64,000 bases of DNA from Rostratula benghalensis (lineage: Eukaryota; Chordata; Aves; Charadriiformes; Rostratulidae). The notes under the pieces were generated by a model. It was not told the origin of the DNA. It made no database searches and saw only the letters and a list, made by a program, of their open reading frames with translations. Where the stretch lies: NCBI GenBank assembly GCA_013399305.1, contig VXAI01000083.1:1509776-1573775 (forward strand), in the 5' to 3' direction. Position numbers and translations under genes: made by a program. Positions 1 to 12,200 of this stretch are shown piece by piece (position 1 is the first letter of the stretch; each line of letters opens with the position of its first letter).

Positions 1-3000
1 AACAGGTACAAATGTACGTTTTGTAAATTCAAGACAGGCTGTGAACTTCAGTGTTGATTGTACGAGGGATTTTTTGGGGGGGATACATTTAATTTCTTAG
101 GGAAACTTGAATAAAGTTCACCATTGTTTCACCTTTAATCTTTTGTACAATATGACTTAACAACACTTGCACAGTCAGAACAGCACAACTCTATGCTATT
201 GTGTGGATGAATTTACGTGGGTACAAAGCAGGCTTCTGTTAGCACGACTCATTCTCATAAGAGAAAGAAAAAGAACTGTCCTGATGCTTCAGAAATGTAT
301 AGTTGTATGCCTGTGTCTACACCAGAATTTGTCCAGAGGAAGAAGTGGTCTTTGTGTATTTGAATTGAATTATGGAAGAGTACCATGACAAAATCCTTAG
401 TCAATACAGCCTTAGTCTGAATATAAAATAGAAACATGAGAGTCCATATCCCATCCTGTATATACATGTGGTATAAAATATACTATGAACAGTTTGATGT
501 TGTTAAACAATCTATTGTATACTCTGTCCTACACTACAGAGACAAGAGAAGTCACCTACCTGAGGAAATGGCAAGAATCACTTTAATGCTCAGTTATGGT
601 TGTGCTGATGAATGTATGAAGTGTAAGTGAAGAGGCACTTCTTCAATCTCTGCTTCAGCTTTATGATTGCATTTTTCCATCTGTGTCTTTCACACTTTTG
701 TAGCAAGTTTTTTAAAAATCTCAGATTGTAAAAAAAAATAATCTCACAGATAAAAAAGGAAGCCAATTTGAGACAATGCTCCTCGATCAACACCTTAAGA
801 AAGATCCTTGACACTCACTATTTCACTCTCACTGTCAAAGCAAACACCCTTCTTTCTGGCTATTTTATGACCACGGGACAAACTGAGCAGCACATTTTGC
901 CACATTTGTCCAAAATGGGCTAAAGAAAGATCTCAGTCATATGGAGAATGCAATGAATTTATCTCTGCTGATCATACTGCATGAAATAGTGAATGAAAAC
1001 TGCAGGTAGGTGCTAGATTTTTTGATGCTTATCTGAATCTTTTTCACTCTTAGTTTCAAAATGCATTTTGAATTAAAATTTCCTCCAATATTGTTTTCCC
1101 CAAAAAATTGAGTGAATGCTTCAAACCAGCCAACTGACACATCTCAGGAGTTCTCTATGGTCAAAGGAAAAGCTACATACAGTCAAATTAAAGATCCAGT
1201 ATCCTGTCTCCAGTGCTGGCCAGATGCCAGACAAAAAATGCAAACGGTACGCAGTAGCTAAGACTACTCCAGAATTTGTTTTCAGCCTCCAGCAATTTAG
1301 GTTTCATGACCTAGGGGCAGTAGAATAGAAGAGTCTTGATGGATATTTCTTCCTTCAATTTGCCCAAGCCTTCTTTGACATCTAAATTTTCAGCAACTGT
1401 AAAATCTCACAAGTGCCACAACTATTCCTTATGTCAAAAGTCTCTCGCTCTGAGCCTACTGCTTAGTTTCACCTGGTGTTTCCAAGTCTTACATTGTAAA
1501 GGAGACTGATTAATCACCCTCTCTACATCAGTTGTGATTTTATCCCACCTCCACCATTCTACCACATTCTGCTCTGTTTCCCAGGCTGAAGATGCCTGGG
1601 CTGTTTAGTCATTCGTAAATGAAGGGTGGGGAAATTCCGGTCTCTCTCTCTCCACATATTTTCACTAGTGATTTGGAAGTAAATATAAAATAACTAGCAG
1701 TAACATGCACAAATTACAAAGAGAAGGGAAAGTGATGAGCGGTCATTAGCGATCTAAGTCCTGTGGGAAATGACAAGGGACTCAAAGGAAATTACAGGCC
1801 TGCAGCAGGGACTGGACACACCAGCAGTGACAGAGTAAAGAACATACAGGAGAAACAATGTGGAGATGGCTAGTGGGGATTTGGGTACAGTTCTGGAGTC
1901 TGTGCTTGGAAAAGCCCAGCAGAGAACCACAGACAAACTCCAGCCTCTGTGTAACATCTGAGATGGAAAACCCCAAAGACGCAGCTTTATCAAACCTCAT
2001 TCGAAATACCCATCAACAAGAATTTCCTTGGTAATTCAGTTCTTGCCAAAGACTACAGAAGAAAACTTAAGCAACTGTAGTTCTCATATAAACTCCCAAG
2101 GTTAACTGAGCCAAATGCAGCTCAGAAAAAGCAATTAAATACTGACATAAGTCACTGCAGCGGTGTGCATACAACAGATGGCAGATCTACCACAAGCAAT
2201 TGATCCTTCCTGGTTTTTCTACTAAATCTCATGTACTTTTGTGTTTTCCAAAACAGGCTTCATTATTGAGCTTTGAACCTGCTTAATCCTTGAAGCTGAA
2301 GTCAAGCCTGAAAAATTCCATTTGAATTCACAGTGAATTTTGGTTCAGAGCACAGAATAAACCATTAGGATGTTCCAATATGCAAATGTATAAACAATGA
2401 TGAATAAATACTTAAGGAATTGATTGCATCTAAAATCTTCATGATCTCAATCTTCAGCAAAATCTTTTGCGACAGCAGAGGGTGTTACTTCTGAAATGGT
2501 ACAGAGACAAAGATGTTGCCAGATCCTAACTTTAGCTAGGAGCCCACATATCGTGCCTCAAACCAAATCCTAATCATCTCAGGTGAAAATTCTTCCCATT
2601 TTGGAAGATTATAATTAACTCCCTACCAAGCCATGCTTAGAAAAATGTCTCAACCTGGAAAATGAAATAGGGACTTAGTATCTATCAGGAAGAAAATCAT
2701 CATCAGCTGTTTGTGTCTTGCAGTATAAAGATACTGATTTACAATAATCTATTTAGAAATTGTTTTCTCCTTATTGTGGAACAAAAGGACTTGACTGCAT
2801 GAGTAATACAGCCATTACTGGGAACAGAGAGTAAGTCGCTGAATACCACTCCGGTAATACTAGTTTAGGTCTTCAGATAATTGCTGTAGCAGTAGTACTG
2901 AAAGAATACCCACTCCTGGAGAAAGAGAAACTGGTGTACCTTCCCAACCCACTGCTGTTCTTGTAGCTCCTAGGGGTCAGCGTAACTGGAACTGGTTGCT

Positions 3001-6000
3001 AGTTCATCTCCACTATTATCAAGGTTATTTTCAAGCTGCCTTGACTTTGCTTCTGTTCCAATTGAGGCACAACTTGACTCATCAGTTCTTTATTTGGAAC
3101 GCACATCACATTTCTTCACTTCATCAGTTCTCCTCCCAGTGAGGTCACTTGTTTGTGGCCATTCAATACTTCCTGCAAGTGCCCATTTCTCAGTTTAATT
3201 CATTTTCATACTGCCCTGTGCCAGGAGTCTTGCTTAAATGCACCATTCAGCCCAGAATCTGGCTTGCAGGAGGGTGACTTTGGGTTCAGCAGGATATAAG
3301 TACGTGGTAAAAGCTGAGGACATTTTGAAATACATTTCAGCAACAGTATCTGAACCCCAGCTTCTTTTTCCATTAAAAATGGTGACAATATTCATAATAA
3401 TTTCAATGGGAGCATGATCAATCTGTAAGTAATTGCTATCAGGAATTTAATTTAAACCTCATTTGACTGACATTTCTTGTTTGCAAGATACCTATTTTAG
3501 GAACAATGTCTTGCTAGTGTATCTCTTCATCTTAGTCATGACTGATAACAGAATAATCATCTTAGCTACTTTTCTTTTCCTGCATAATGGCTTTCCTGCA
3601 TTTTTACATACCAAACATATAAGAATAGAAACAATTAGACAAATAACAGTATTATATGCAGATGAGCAGATAAGTGACTAGAACTTACTTGAAACTCTGT
3701 ACTAGTCTGGATGTCAGGTGGAGGAACCTTTACAGTCACATACTGGTTTGGTTAAAAGACTAAGGGAAGATGTGAGTTGGACTTGGAAGCGTATTAAATA
3801 CAGAATATCTACCTACCATAATTCCAAACTGCTCATTACTTCTATTTCTAATTAAACTGCTGCTCTGCAAGAGTTAACTGCTCAGTCCTGTCGATGCTAT
3901 CTGATAACCCAGCACTGCCAGCAAAGTCAAAACTATTTGTCCCAGTCACATTGTGCTTTCCCAGGACAAATCTGAAGCAGCAATTACACTGGCAATTTAT
4001 CTTTAAACAGTATCTTTCATACAGGGAAATGCCACAAAATGTTTTGTAGTTTATTTCATTATCTCGTTTCTTCTGCTGCTTTAATAAAAGGCAGTGGTCA
4101 CAGAGCAGACGAATGCTAAGTTAAGGGACATTACTTGTGACTCTTCCCACTTCTTTGTAATATTTTCTCATTTGCCATAAATCTACAAGGACAAGCGATT
4201 GTGAAGAGTTTTCAACAAGTTGACTTTGACACTGAAAGAGCTGCTTCTCCTTTTAATGATGAGCTGTCACAGGCATCGATCAGTAGCCATGGCAGAACAA
4301 ATGAAAGCGGTAAAAAATGACAAACGAACAGACTTCTTAATGGTAAGGAGGAAATGCAGTCCACGCCACCTGAGAGGCAGATTCTCACCGCCTTTAATGG
4401 GAGGCTTTTTTAGTAAATGGGGTGCATTGGCTTCAGTGAGAAATGAGAGCACTCAGCGGAGGAAGCGTCTAATAGAATGAGGTCAGACTTTTAAAGAGTG
4501 GCTGTTACCCAGCAAACCAGAACATCAGCAGAGCGCTACAGAGTAAACAATAAATAGTCTTCTGTTAACAGGAAGAATAATGCTCAGGATCTGGAAAACC
4601 CTAAAGGTCAACTCCAGCCTGGTATAAGTTTACAACATTTCACCAGTCAGTGGTGTTTCAGTGAATTTAAGTAAATTGGAATTGAGTCCCAGAGCTGGTA
4701 GGACAAGACTTTAAAGCATACAGCAAAAAGGAGCAAAGTCTGGAGCCTCGCTGCTGAAGCGCTGCTGTCACCCAGGCACTCTGCATGGGGACGGGGAAAA
4801 GGCAAAGGCTGCCTCAAAATGCAGTTCCAGAGCAATGACCTGGCAGTACTGTTTCTCTTTGAAGTCAGGGTAACTTCATAAATAGGCTTGCTCTTATTCT
4901 AGTGGTGTAGGTAATATGCAATGGAATTACTTTCTTGCACCAATAGCCCTCTCAGTATAAGACTGTGCCACAGCCCTGTAAAGTGCTTGAGGGTTGGCTT
5001 TGTGCCTTCCCTCTTTGGAGCTTCAAAGGTGGCTCAGTTGATCCTGACCCCATCCATAAATGGATGGATGCTGAGTACTCAAGAGTTTAGAACCAGCAGG
5101 GTATCTTATGGTTGGGGAAATAAAGTTCTACTTGTATTAAATGCTGGTTTTTGAAAAAAAAAAAAGTGATTCTGAGCATCAACCTTTATCTCATAAAAGA
5201 AGGAAGAGGAGCCCTTGATATTTTTTCCTGAAACCAACCCAATGTAGTACCATCTTTGGAAGGAGAGCAAAAAGCACCAGGACAGGACTCTTAAAGAGGA
5301 GGATCTAATTTCTTAATATAAAAAATTAATAAGACTGACTTTTAAAATATGCTAACAGTAAGATAAAAAAAAAAAAAAAGAAATAATGCTGGGTTTGTGT
5401 GGGAAGGAAGCATATTTAAATCTAAAATGAATGACGTATCTTGTAATTACAGGAACCATTGAAAGAGATAGTCAGAATTAAAAGACTTTCAATATTCACA
5501 TTGAAATATTAATTTGGAAATTGTAAAGCATGTATAAATGCACATAAACAGAGGCAGATGATAAAGGGCTGAAGTTCAAATCAACCCGAAGAGAGAAGTC
5601 AGTCTTGATAAATGAAAGCTAAAATTGTCACTGGGCTCGGCAGTGAGGGCTTCAGGCAGCATGTGGCCGGGTGAGTCGCTCTGCAACCTCAGGCTTAGTG
5701 CTCAGTTGTGTAGGTTAGAGTGCCACAACTGCCTTCTGATGATGCTTTTCTAAAGCACATGAACTCCGAGAAGTCTTAAAAATTTAAATCAAACCCACCC
5801 TTCTAAATATTGAACCACCAAACAATGGGTGATTAATCACAATTATTAAGAAAGATATTTCTTCTGTTATGACAAATTCCTCATTGCTTAACGTGTTTTC
5901 ATAAGACAGTTATAAAGTATTTTGTGTTTCTACAGACATTTTACTTCCATCTATTAATATTGCTTATTTAGCTTACTAGATGGAAGGTGTTTTCGCTCAG

Positions 6001-8961
6001 AGATGATTGTCTCTGCATTAACACTTACAAATAAACCTATGTACCCCTTCAATAATGAGAGGTGGCATTCTGAGCAAGGTGATGTTTTCCTGAGCGCAGA
6101 ACCAGCACAAGACTCCTGCCAGTGCTCAAGTCCCATTCCAGAGTTACAGTTTCAATGGGCTCAACAGCTTGTATCATTTTTCTACACAGGAAAACATTTT
6201 GCCATAAATATTTCCCTCGTAAAAGATTTTTCCTCCTGAAAACACTGCATTGAGTGCTCAGCATTTCCTTTGACTGCCCTCACGTCCCACTGATAGATCT
6301 GCTTAACCCTGCAAGAGCTGCAGAAAGCTCAGGGGAAATGAAAATTGTCACTCCGTGTTTGTCTTCCTGTTTGTTTAACTTCAACCCCCACAGCTCTGGC
6401 TTCTTCCAAAGCTGTTTTGAGACTCTGGGAATGCTTTTTTAATGCTATTGGCACATCAAAGTGACACCTACATTTCATTATTTTCTGTACAATTGGAAAA
6501 AAAACAACAACAGAGATCTCACCTAGAAAGCACCGTGGCTGCTGAGCACAACCAAACAGCTCTTCAGCAGAGCCCAGCCTCAAAAGTGGGTGATTAATCT
6601 GCAGGGGTTGGTGGTACATTTGAAAAGCACCTGCCAAAACAGCTGCTAATACATTCCTTTCAACTTTATTGAAATATTCACATATACTGAGTTATTTTTT
6701 ATCGACACACACCCCAAGGACCTCAGTCCCTCTTCCCTCAAAATGTTTTTAAGCAGGAAATCATGGTTTGAGCTTTTACAGGGGTTCTTAACGTCCCAGA
6801 TGACAAGCGGGTTGATCAGCCCTCATGCAGCCCTAAGCCCTCCTGTGTTTTTATCCCCATCCCACTCTTTATGTAAAAACATCTTCCTTCTGTTTTATCT
6901 CCCTAGGGGTCCAGTGCTTCTCAATTGGTGGTTTAATTTCTTCTCGAGTCTGTTGAAAATGATTAAGCACATCGAGTGCTACAGAACCGGCTGTTTTGCC
7001 TCCAGACTGCCCATCTTTCAGCTGGCATCCATTTCACAGAGCGCTGCGAAAACCTTTTTGCATCGTCCTTCAGATTTCCAGAGAGATTCAGACTCCTCTG
7101 GGAGTTCCAGTCTGAACGTGTGTGTTATTGGAATCCTGGTGCCACGCATTGGAAACCTCTCAGAAGCAGCATGTGAGCAAGGCCAGCTTCAGCCAGGGAT
7201 TAGAGCTGGAAACGGTCAGCAACCCTTCCCACCAGCGCGGCACAACGCCGGCTCCACCGCTGCCAGCCGGTTCTTGCAAGACTCCCCTTTGGGATACAAA
7301 CCCTCCTTTTACTATAAGTAAGAAAATGCACATTTATAAGCCTGTGGGTATATTTTAAATGACTGACCAGTTTAAGGTGTCACCGAAAAAATGGAGAATT
7401 CAAGTTACCAGGTCAGATCTTGGCTAGAGAAAGCTGGCATGGCTCAGGTTATTTCAGGGCATGAGCTGAAGGTCTCTTTCCTTGAGTTCAAGATCTCTTT
7501 CCTTAAACTAAGAAATACTTCTTAAAAAATGCTCCTCATTATAAAATTTTTAGGATATAAAAAATATGTAACCCACTGTTACTACTAGGCAAGGGTAAAA
7601 ACAGCCTTTAAAATCTCTTGAGCAGGAGATTTTCTAATGGATTGTATTTGAATTTCTGCCTATAATTATTATACTGCTTTTAATACAACTTAATATCTTG
7701 CACACAGATTTTATTTTTCGCATGTAACACAGTTCTAAAATGTTCCAATGAACAAATCCACAGTATGTAGCTTATAGTGAGGATATAACCAGACAAAAAA
7801 AAAAGGGTGGGTTTGAATTTTTCCTTATTGAGCCAAAAATCAACCGTCATTTCATCCCACTGATACACCTACAGGCAGCATCGTCAAGGCGGCGTGCAGC
7901 ACACATCCCTCACCAGGGCTGGTACCCAGGAGTCTGTTCCTTCTGAACCCAGGCCAAACTCAGTCAGTGCAGGCCCAGATGAGATGCTCATCTTCAGGTG
8001 ACTTCTCCAACCCTGTTTCTGATTCCGTTCCCAAAAGAGGGATGAAACAAGGTTTTGGGGGATGTTGGATCCAGAACTTAAAGTCAGATCCAACTCGTGA
8101 TGACCACAAACCTGTGAGGACAGGAAGCTAAGCCTTGGTTTTATCTCTATTCTTAGCACCTTGTCTTGGCCTCAAAACAAGGCAAAACTCTGGGTTGCCT
8201 AAGTTTGGCTCATGCCAGACCTCAGGATTTATATAAACTCTTGCTCTAGAAGCCCAAAGCAGGAGTTTGGGAATGCCTCCCCTCATTCCTGCTCAGTACT
8301 GTTACCCAGTCTGAGATGGGGTGACTCGTGTGTCCCCATCCCCTTTCTAGAGTATGTCCTCCCCTCCTGCCTGCTTAGAGCTTTCCCCTCTTCCTCTATG
8401 TACATGAGTTTTCTTTTCGTGCAGCAAAAATAAGAGCTCACAGAGATGTTTGTGCAGCTCTGGGGACTCATAATATTAAACCAATTTAACCAGTATTTAA
8501 ACATTTTTTTTCTTGGGAAGCCAGAGGGAGATCACAGCAGTTTCCTCTTTCTCTAGAAATGTCCTTTATATAGGAAGCCAAGTGTTTACTGCTGAAAGGC
8601 AGCGATCCTTGTGTGAAACGTGGCAACCACTCGGTAACACGGAGGTTGGGGCTGATGGGTGAGGAACCACAGAAACAGCCAACACAACCTGCCTTGCTGA
8701 GCTGGAACTGGTCAATGCCTTGTATTTTTTAAAGAAAAACCTGAAATGGTTAGTCAGGATGTTGATTTGAGCCACACTGAAAAACCCAGGGCAGCAGAAC
8801 CAACGGGAACCTCTAAGGACGTGCTGAGATATTGGCTGTGTGGTGATTCAGAGAGGGGCCACCCACCAAACCAGCTGCCAGCAGCCTCCTCGGGTGAGGT
8901 GAAACAGCTACACCTGCTTCTCTGCCCATCCATACATTTTCAATTCACACAGAGACCTATG

Positions 8962-8995
8962 AGTGTGTGTATGTATATATATACACACACACACA
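8962..8995. repeat. Compound (GT)n(AT)n(AC)n microsatellite
   Basis: The run gtgtgtgt, tatatata, acacacac is close to self-complementary, so it could form a hairpin or cruciform. It is a simple dinucleotide repeat in intergenic DNA. Confidence 0.9.
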
Positions 8996-9160
8996 TTATA
9001 CATCGACATTTAAATATAATATACTGCCAGAATTATGATTTTTTAAATATCTGAAGGATGTGGTATCTTGGAAACCAATTGCCTCAAGTTGCCCAAATCA
9101 ATTACAGAGTGAATCAACACATCCCTTCAGCGTGGGAGAACCGAGCAGTCGGCAATACTG

Positions 9161-9210
9161 CCTGTCCCCGTCCCCATCCCTGTCCCTGTCCCTGTCCCTG
9201 TCCCCATCCC
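9161..9210. repeat. CCCTGT/CCCCGT/CCCCAT hexamer minisatellite
   Basis: About eight tandem six-base units of the form tccctg, tccccg or tcccca run through this stretch. They produce the alternating Pro-Cys or Leu-Ser patterns of the local open frames, which are therefore not genes. Confidence 0.9.
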
Positions 9211-12200
9211 GAGCGGGAGCATGCTGGGGGACAGCTCTCTCAGCCGCTCCCACTCCCCACAATGGCAGGACACCTGAGCAAGCAGCTACAGGGAATGATT
9301 TAGTATCTGGTATCTTAGATGGCTTCCACAGCTAAAAATGTATTTAAAGGGAATAATCGAAACATAATAAAGGTGATACAACTCGGCATTACAAATATCT
9401 GCACAAAACTGGGGGGGTTATTAGCTGATTGTTGAGCCAGGCTTATTTTCTCACAGTTTTTTCTACGTGTCATTCAGGCAGTAAGTGATACATACTCTGA
9501 AAATTAAGTCATGTGTGTTCATCCTGTTTCTTGAGGAGGAAACAGATCATAGCAGGTGTTGAGTGAGCTCATAGCCCATTGACGGCAGCAAGAAATGACA
9601 TTTTCAGCCAAACACTTAGGGTTCCATAAGAAGAATTTTGGATAAAAGGACATTTTAAAGAGATGAAACTCAGAAAACCATACAGTCTGAAAATGTCACA
9701 ACAGGTCATGCAAAAAACATGTCCATCCTCATCTAGTGGCCCTGAGCTCGACAGGGATGTGACAGATACTCAGAGGGGATTCACCCACAAAGGGTTAAAA
9801 GATAGACAACCACGGCCTCTAACCCCACCCCACTCCTCGGTACCAGGGGTCTGTGCCAGGCAGGGAAGGCAGGGGCCTGGGCTCACTCAAGTTTACCTGG
9901 GTGGGTTCAAACCCTACTGCCAGGCAGCCCAGGTTTTGTGTGAGGGGCAAATAACCTCATCCACAAACAAGAGCTCAACAGGTTCATTCGTTTTAGTTCT
10001 CTCTGATCAGTTTTGCTGCTTTGGCCAGCTCTGTGAACATGCTGAAATTTTAAATAATAGTCCAAAAATGGGATTATGTAGCTAGGAGAGTGTGGGTTGC
10101 TGAGAGAAGAGATTGCTGAGCTAAATATTTGGCAGAATTAAGAAAACCAGGAAAGACATGTGGGCATAAAGAAATAATTCAATATTAAATTTCTGGCAGA
10201 ATTCATAAAATCTGTTTATAGTTCAGATCACAGTGAGCCGTTTACTTACTATTATTGGAAATATGATCCAAGGGGTTTTGGTTGCAATGGTTTTGTAACT
10301 AATATAGAGTGAAAGTATTGACAGAATATTGAACACAGGCAGATTAACCTGCTCTTTCTGTCAGGGCTACCCGTGAGGCACAGAGCTCTGCTGTGCACAG
10401 CATCGGAGGGCAAATACCTGCTCCTCTGTGCCCAAGATGTGGCCTCCTGGTGCGGTTGTTGCTCTGCTGCTACAGGCTCTGTCCATCTCTGATGAGGGTG
10501 TCTTTGCTGGTTATCTATTTTTTTTAGTTTTTAAATTCACTTTAAATCCCCCTCTGCTCCATGTGCTTCTGTGAGGTGTTTGTTCTTCTCCCCCACCCTT
10601 GATCTTCACCAGCTTTCTCACCTTTAACACTTTATTCCATTTCTCCTTTCTTTCCCCCATTCAATCTATGGTCTCTTCCCTTTTAGCCCTCACTACCTTT
10701 TTCCCCACTGGCCTTGCCCCTACCCTGTCCTCCCCAGGAGGGAGCCCTGGGAGCAGCTGCTGCTCCAGACACAGGACTGGTAGCTCATCTACGTCTAGGG
10801 CTACCTGGAAAACCAACACCAGCCAGAGGGAGAAAAGATGCTCATGGGGAAGAACCTGTGTGTCATCCTCACAGCAGCATGAGGAGTGAGGAGCTAAGGA
10901 ATGGGGAGAAAGAAGCAGTGGTTATGCTCCCATGGCTCTGGGTTTGTAAACCAAGTGGTCACCTGGGAAGATGAGACAAGTTCACAGGAGACAGGGCTAC
11001 CAGCCCCTGCTCTCTTCTAGACTGCTTGGGTTTCTAAGCCTCAAATAGGCAAGAAAGTGTTTAAATAGGGTTTCAGCTATTGTGAAGCAACCTTAGCTTA
11101 AGGAGAAAGCATTCTCTGATTTGAAATTTAGAAGCTGTTTAGGGAGGGTGCCCCCCACCCCCAGCTCCCCTTCCCCATCTTCCTCTCAGGGTTAACGCTC
11201 AGGATCTGTCCCTGATCCACGTTACCACCCTTCCCCACTGCAGGGATTTGAATTTGTGGTGTCGAGGGGCACAGGGTGGCTCTCCCCTGGTATTGCTCCT
11301 TTCCCGAGAGCTGGGACACCCATCCGAGGGGCTGCTGGGGGCTGCAAAGCCTGGCGGCTGCAGGGAGGGAGGCAGAAAAACCACACGGACCAAGCAAACA
11401 GCAACTGCGTGCCCCCTGCATGATGTTTAGAGCAGGTGGGAGGGACTTGCTGGGTACTTATTTCAGTGATACAGGGGAAGCAAGGAACCAGCCGAGGTGA
11501 GAGAAAGATCACCTGGTGTTTGGGTCATGTGGACACGATAGGTGTCCCGAGGTGCCCCCTGAGGAGCGGGCAGATGATGCAGCTGCAGCACGCCCAAGAA
11601 CTCCCACTGCAGGCTTGTTTTTCAGGCTTTCCAAACCAAGAGGCAGGGCTGGTTCAAGCAAGTGGCAGTACGTGACCCTTTCCTCTCCTCCGTCATCGCC
11701 GCGGGAGGTCAGCAGTACCCAAAAGCCTTCTGAAGTAATGGACCGTTAATTGAAAATTCACATTAAAGAGAAAGGAAGGGAAAGGAGGAGGAGATCGTTG
11801 CGGGAAGATTTGAGCTAGTGAGAATTTTTCTTTCAAAACAATTTCAAATCAGCTTTTTTTTTTTTTTTTTAGTGAAAAATCTTACGCAATCTATTATTAT
11901 TGCAGACTTCCAGCAAAAGAGAGAAATACCCCCAAAATCAGATAAATTATTAAATAAAGTCTGAAAATTTTCAAATCTCATTTTGCAGGCATAACAGACC
12001 CTCCCTCCTTTCCATCCCACTAAAATAAAACACACTGCAAGGACATAGGAAACACCTTTTTATTTTTTTTTCCTGTGGGGTTAGGTTGGTTGGTTTCGGG
12101 TTTTTTTTTCTTCAATTACCATTTCCCCACACCCTTGCTCTCCACGGACAACAGCTCCTGGAGAGCTCACGCTTACCTGGCCAGGTCAGTCACTATGAAA

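Noticed and set aside
6743..7321. 192-codon plus-strand frame, the longest outside HDX
   Set aside because: No recognisable domain, several overlapping frames are open in the same GC-richer patch, and no exon structure was found.
9058..9335. Pro-Cys and Leu-Ser repeat proteins
   Set aside because: Both are translations of the hexamer minisatellite at 9161-9210.
9663..10085. 140-codon plus-strand frame
   Set aside because: Low resemblance to any protein, no initiation or splice context; consistent with chance in GC-mixed DNA.
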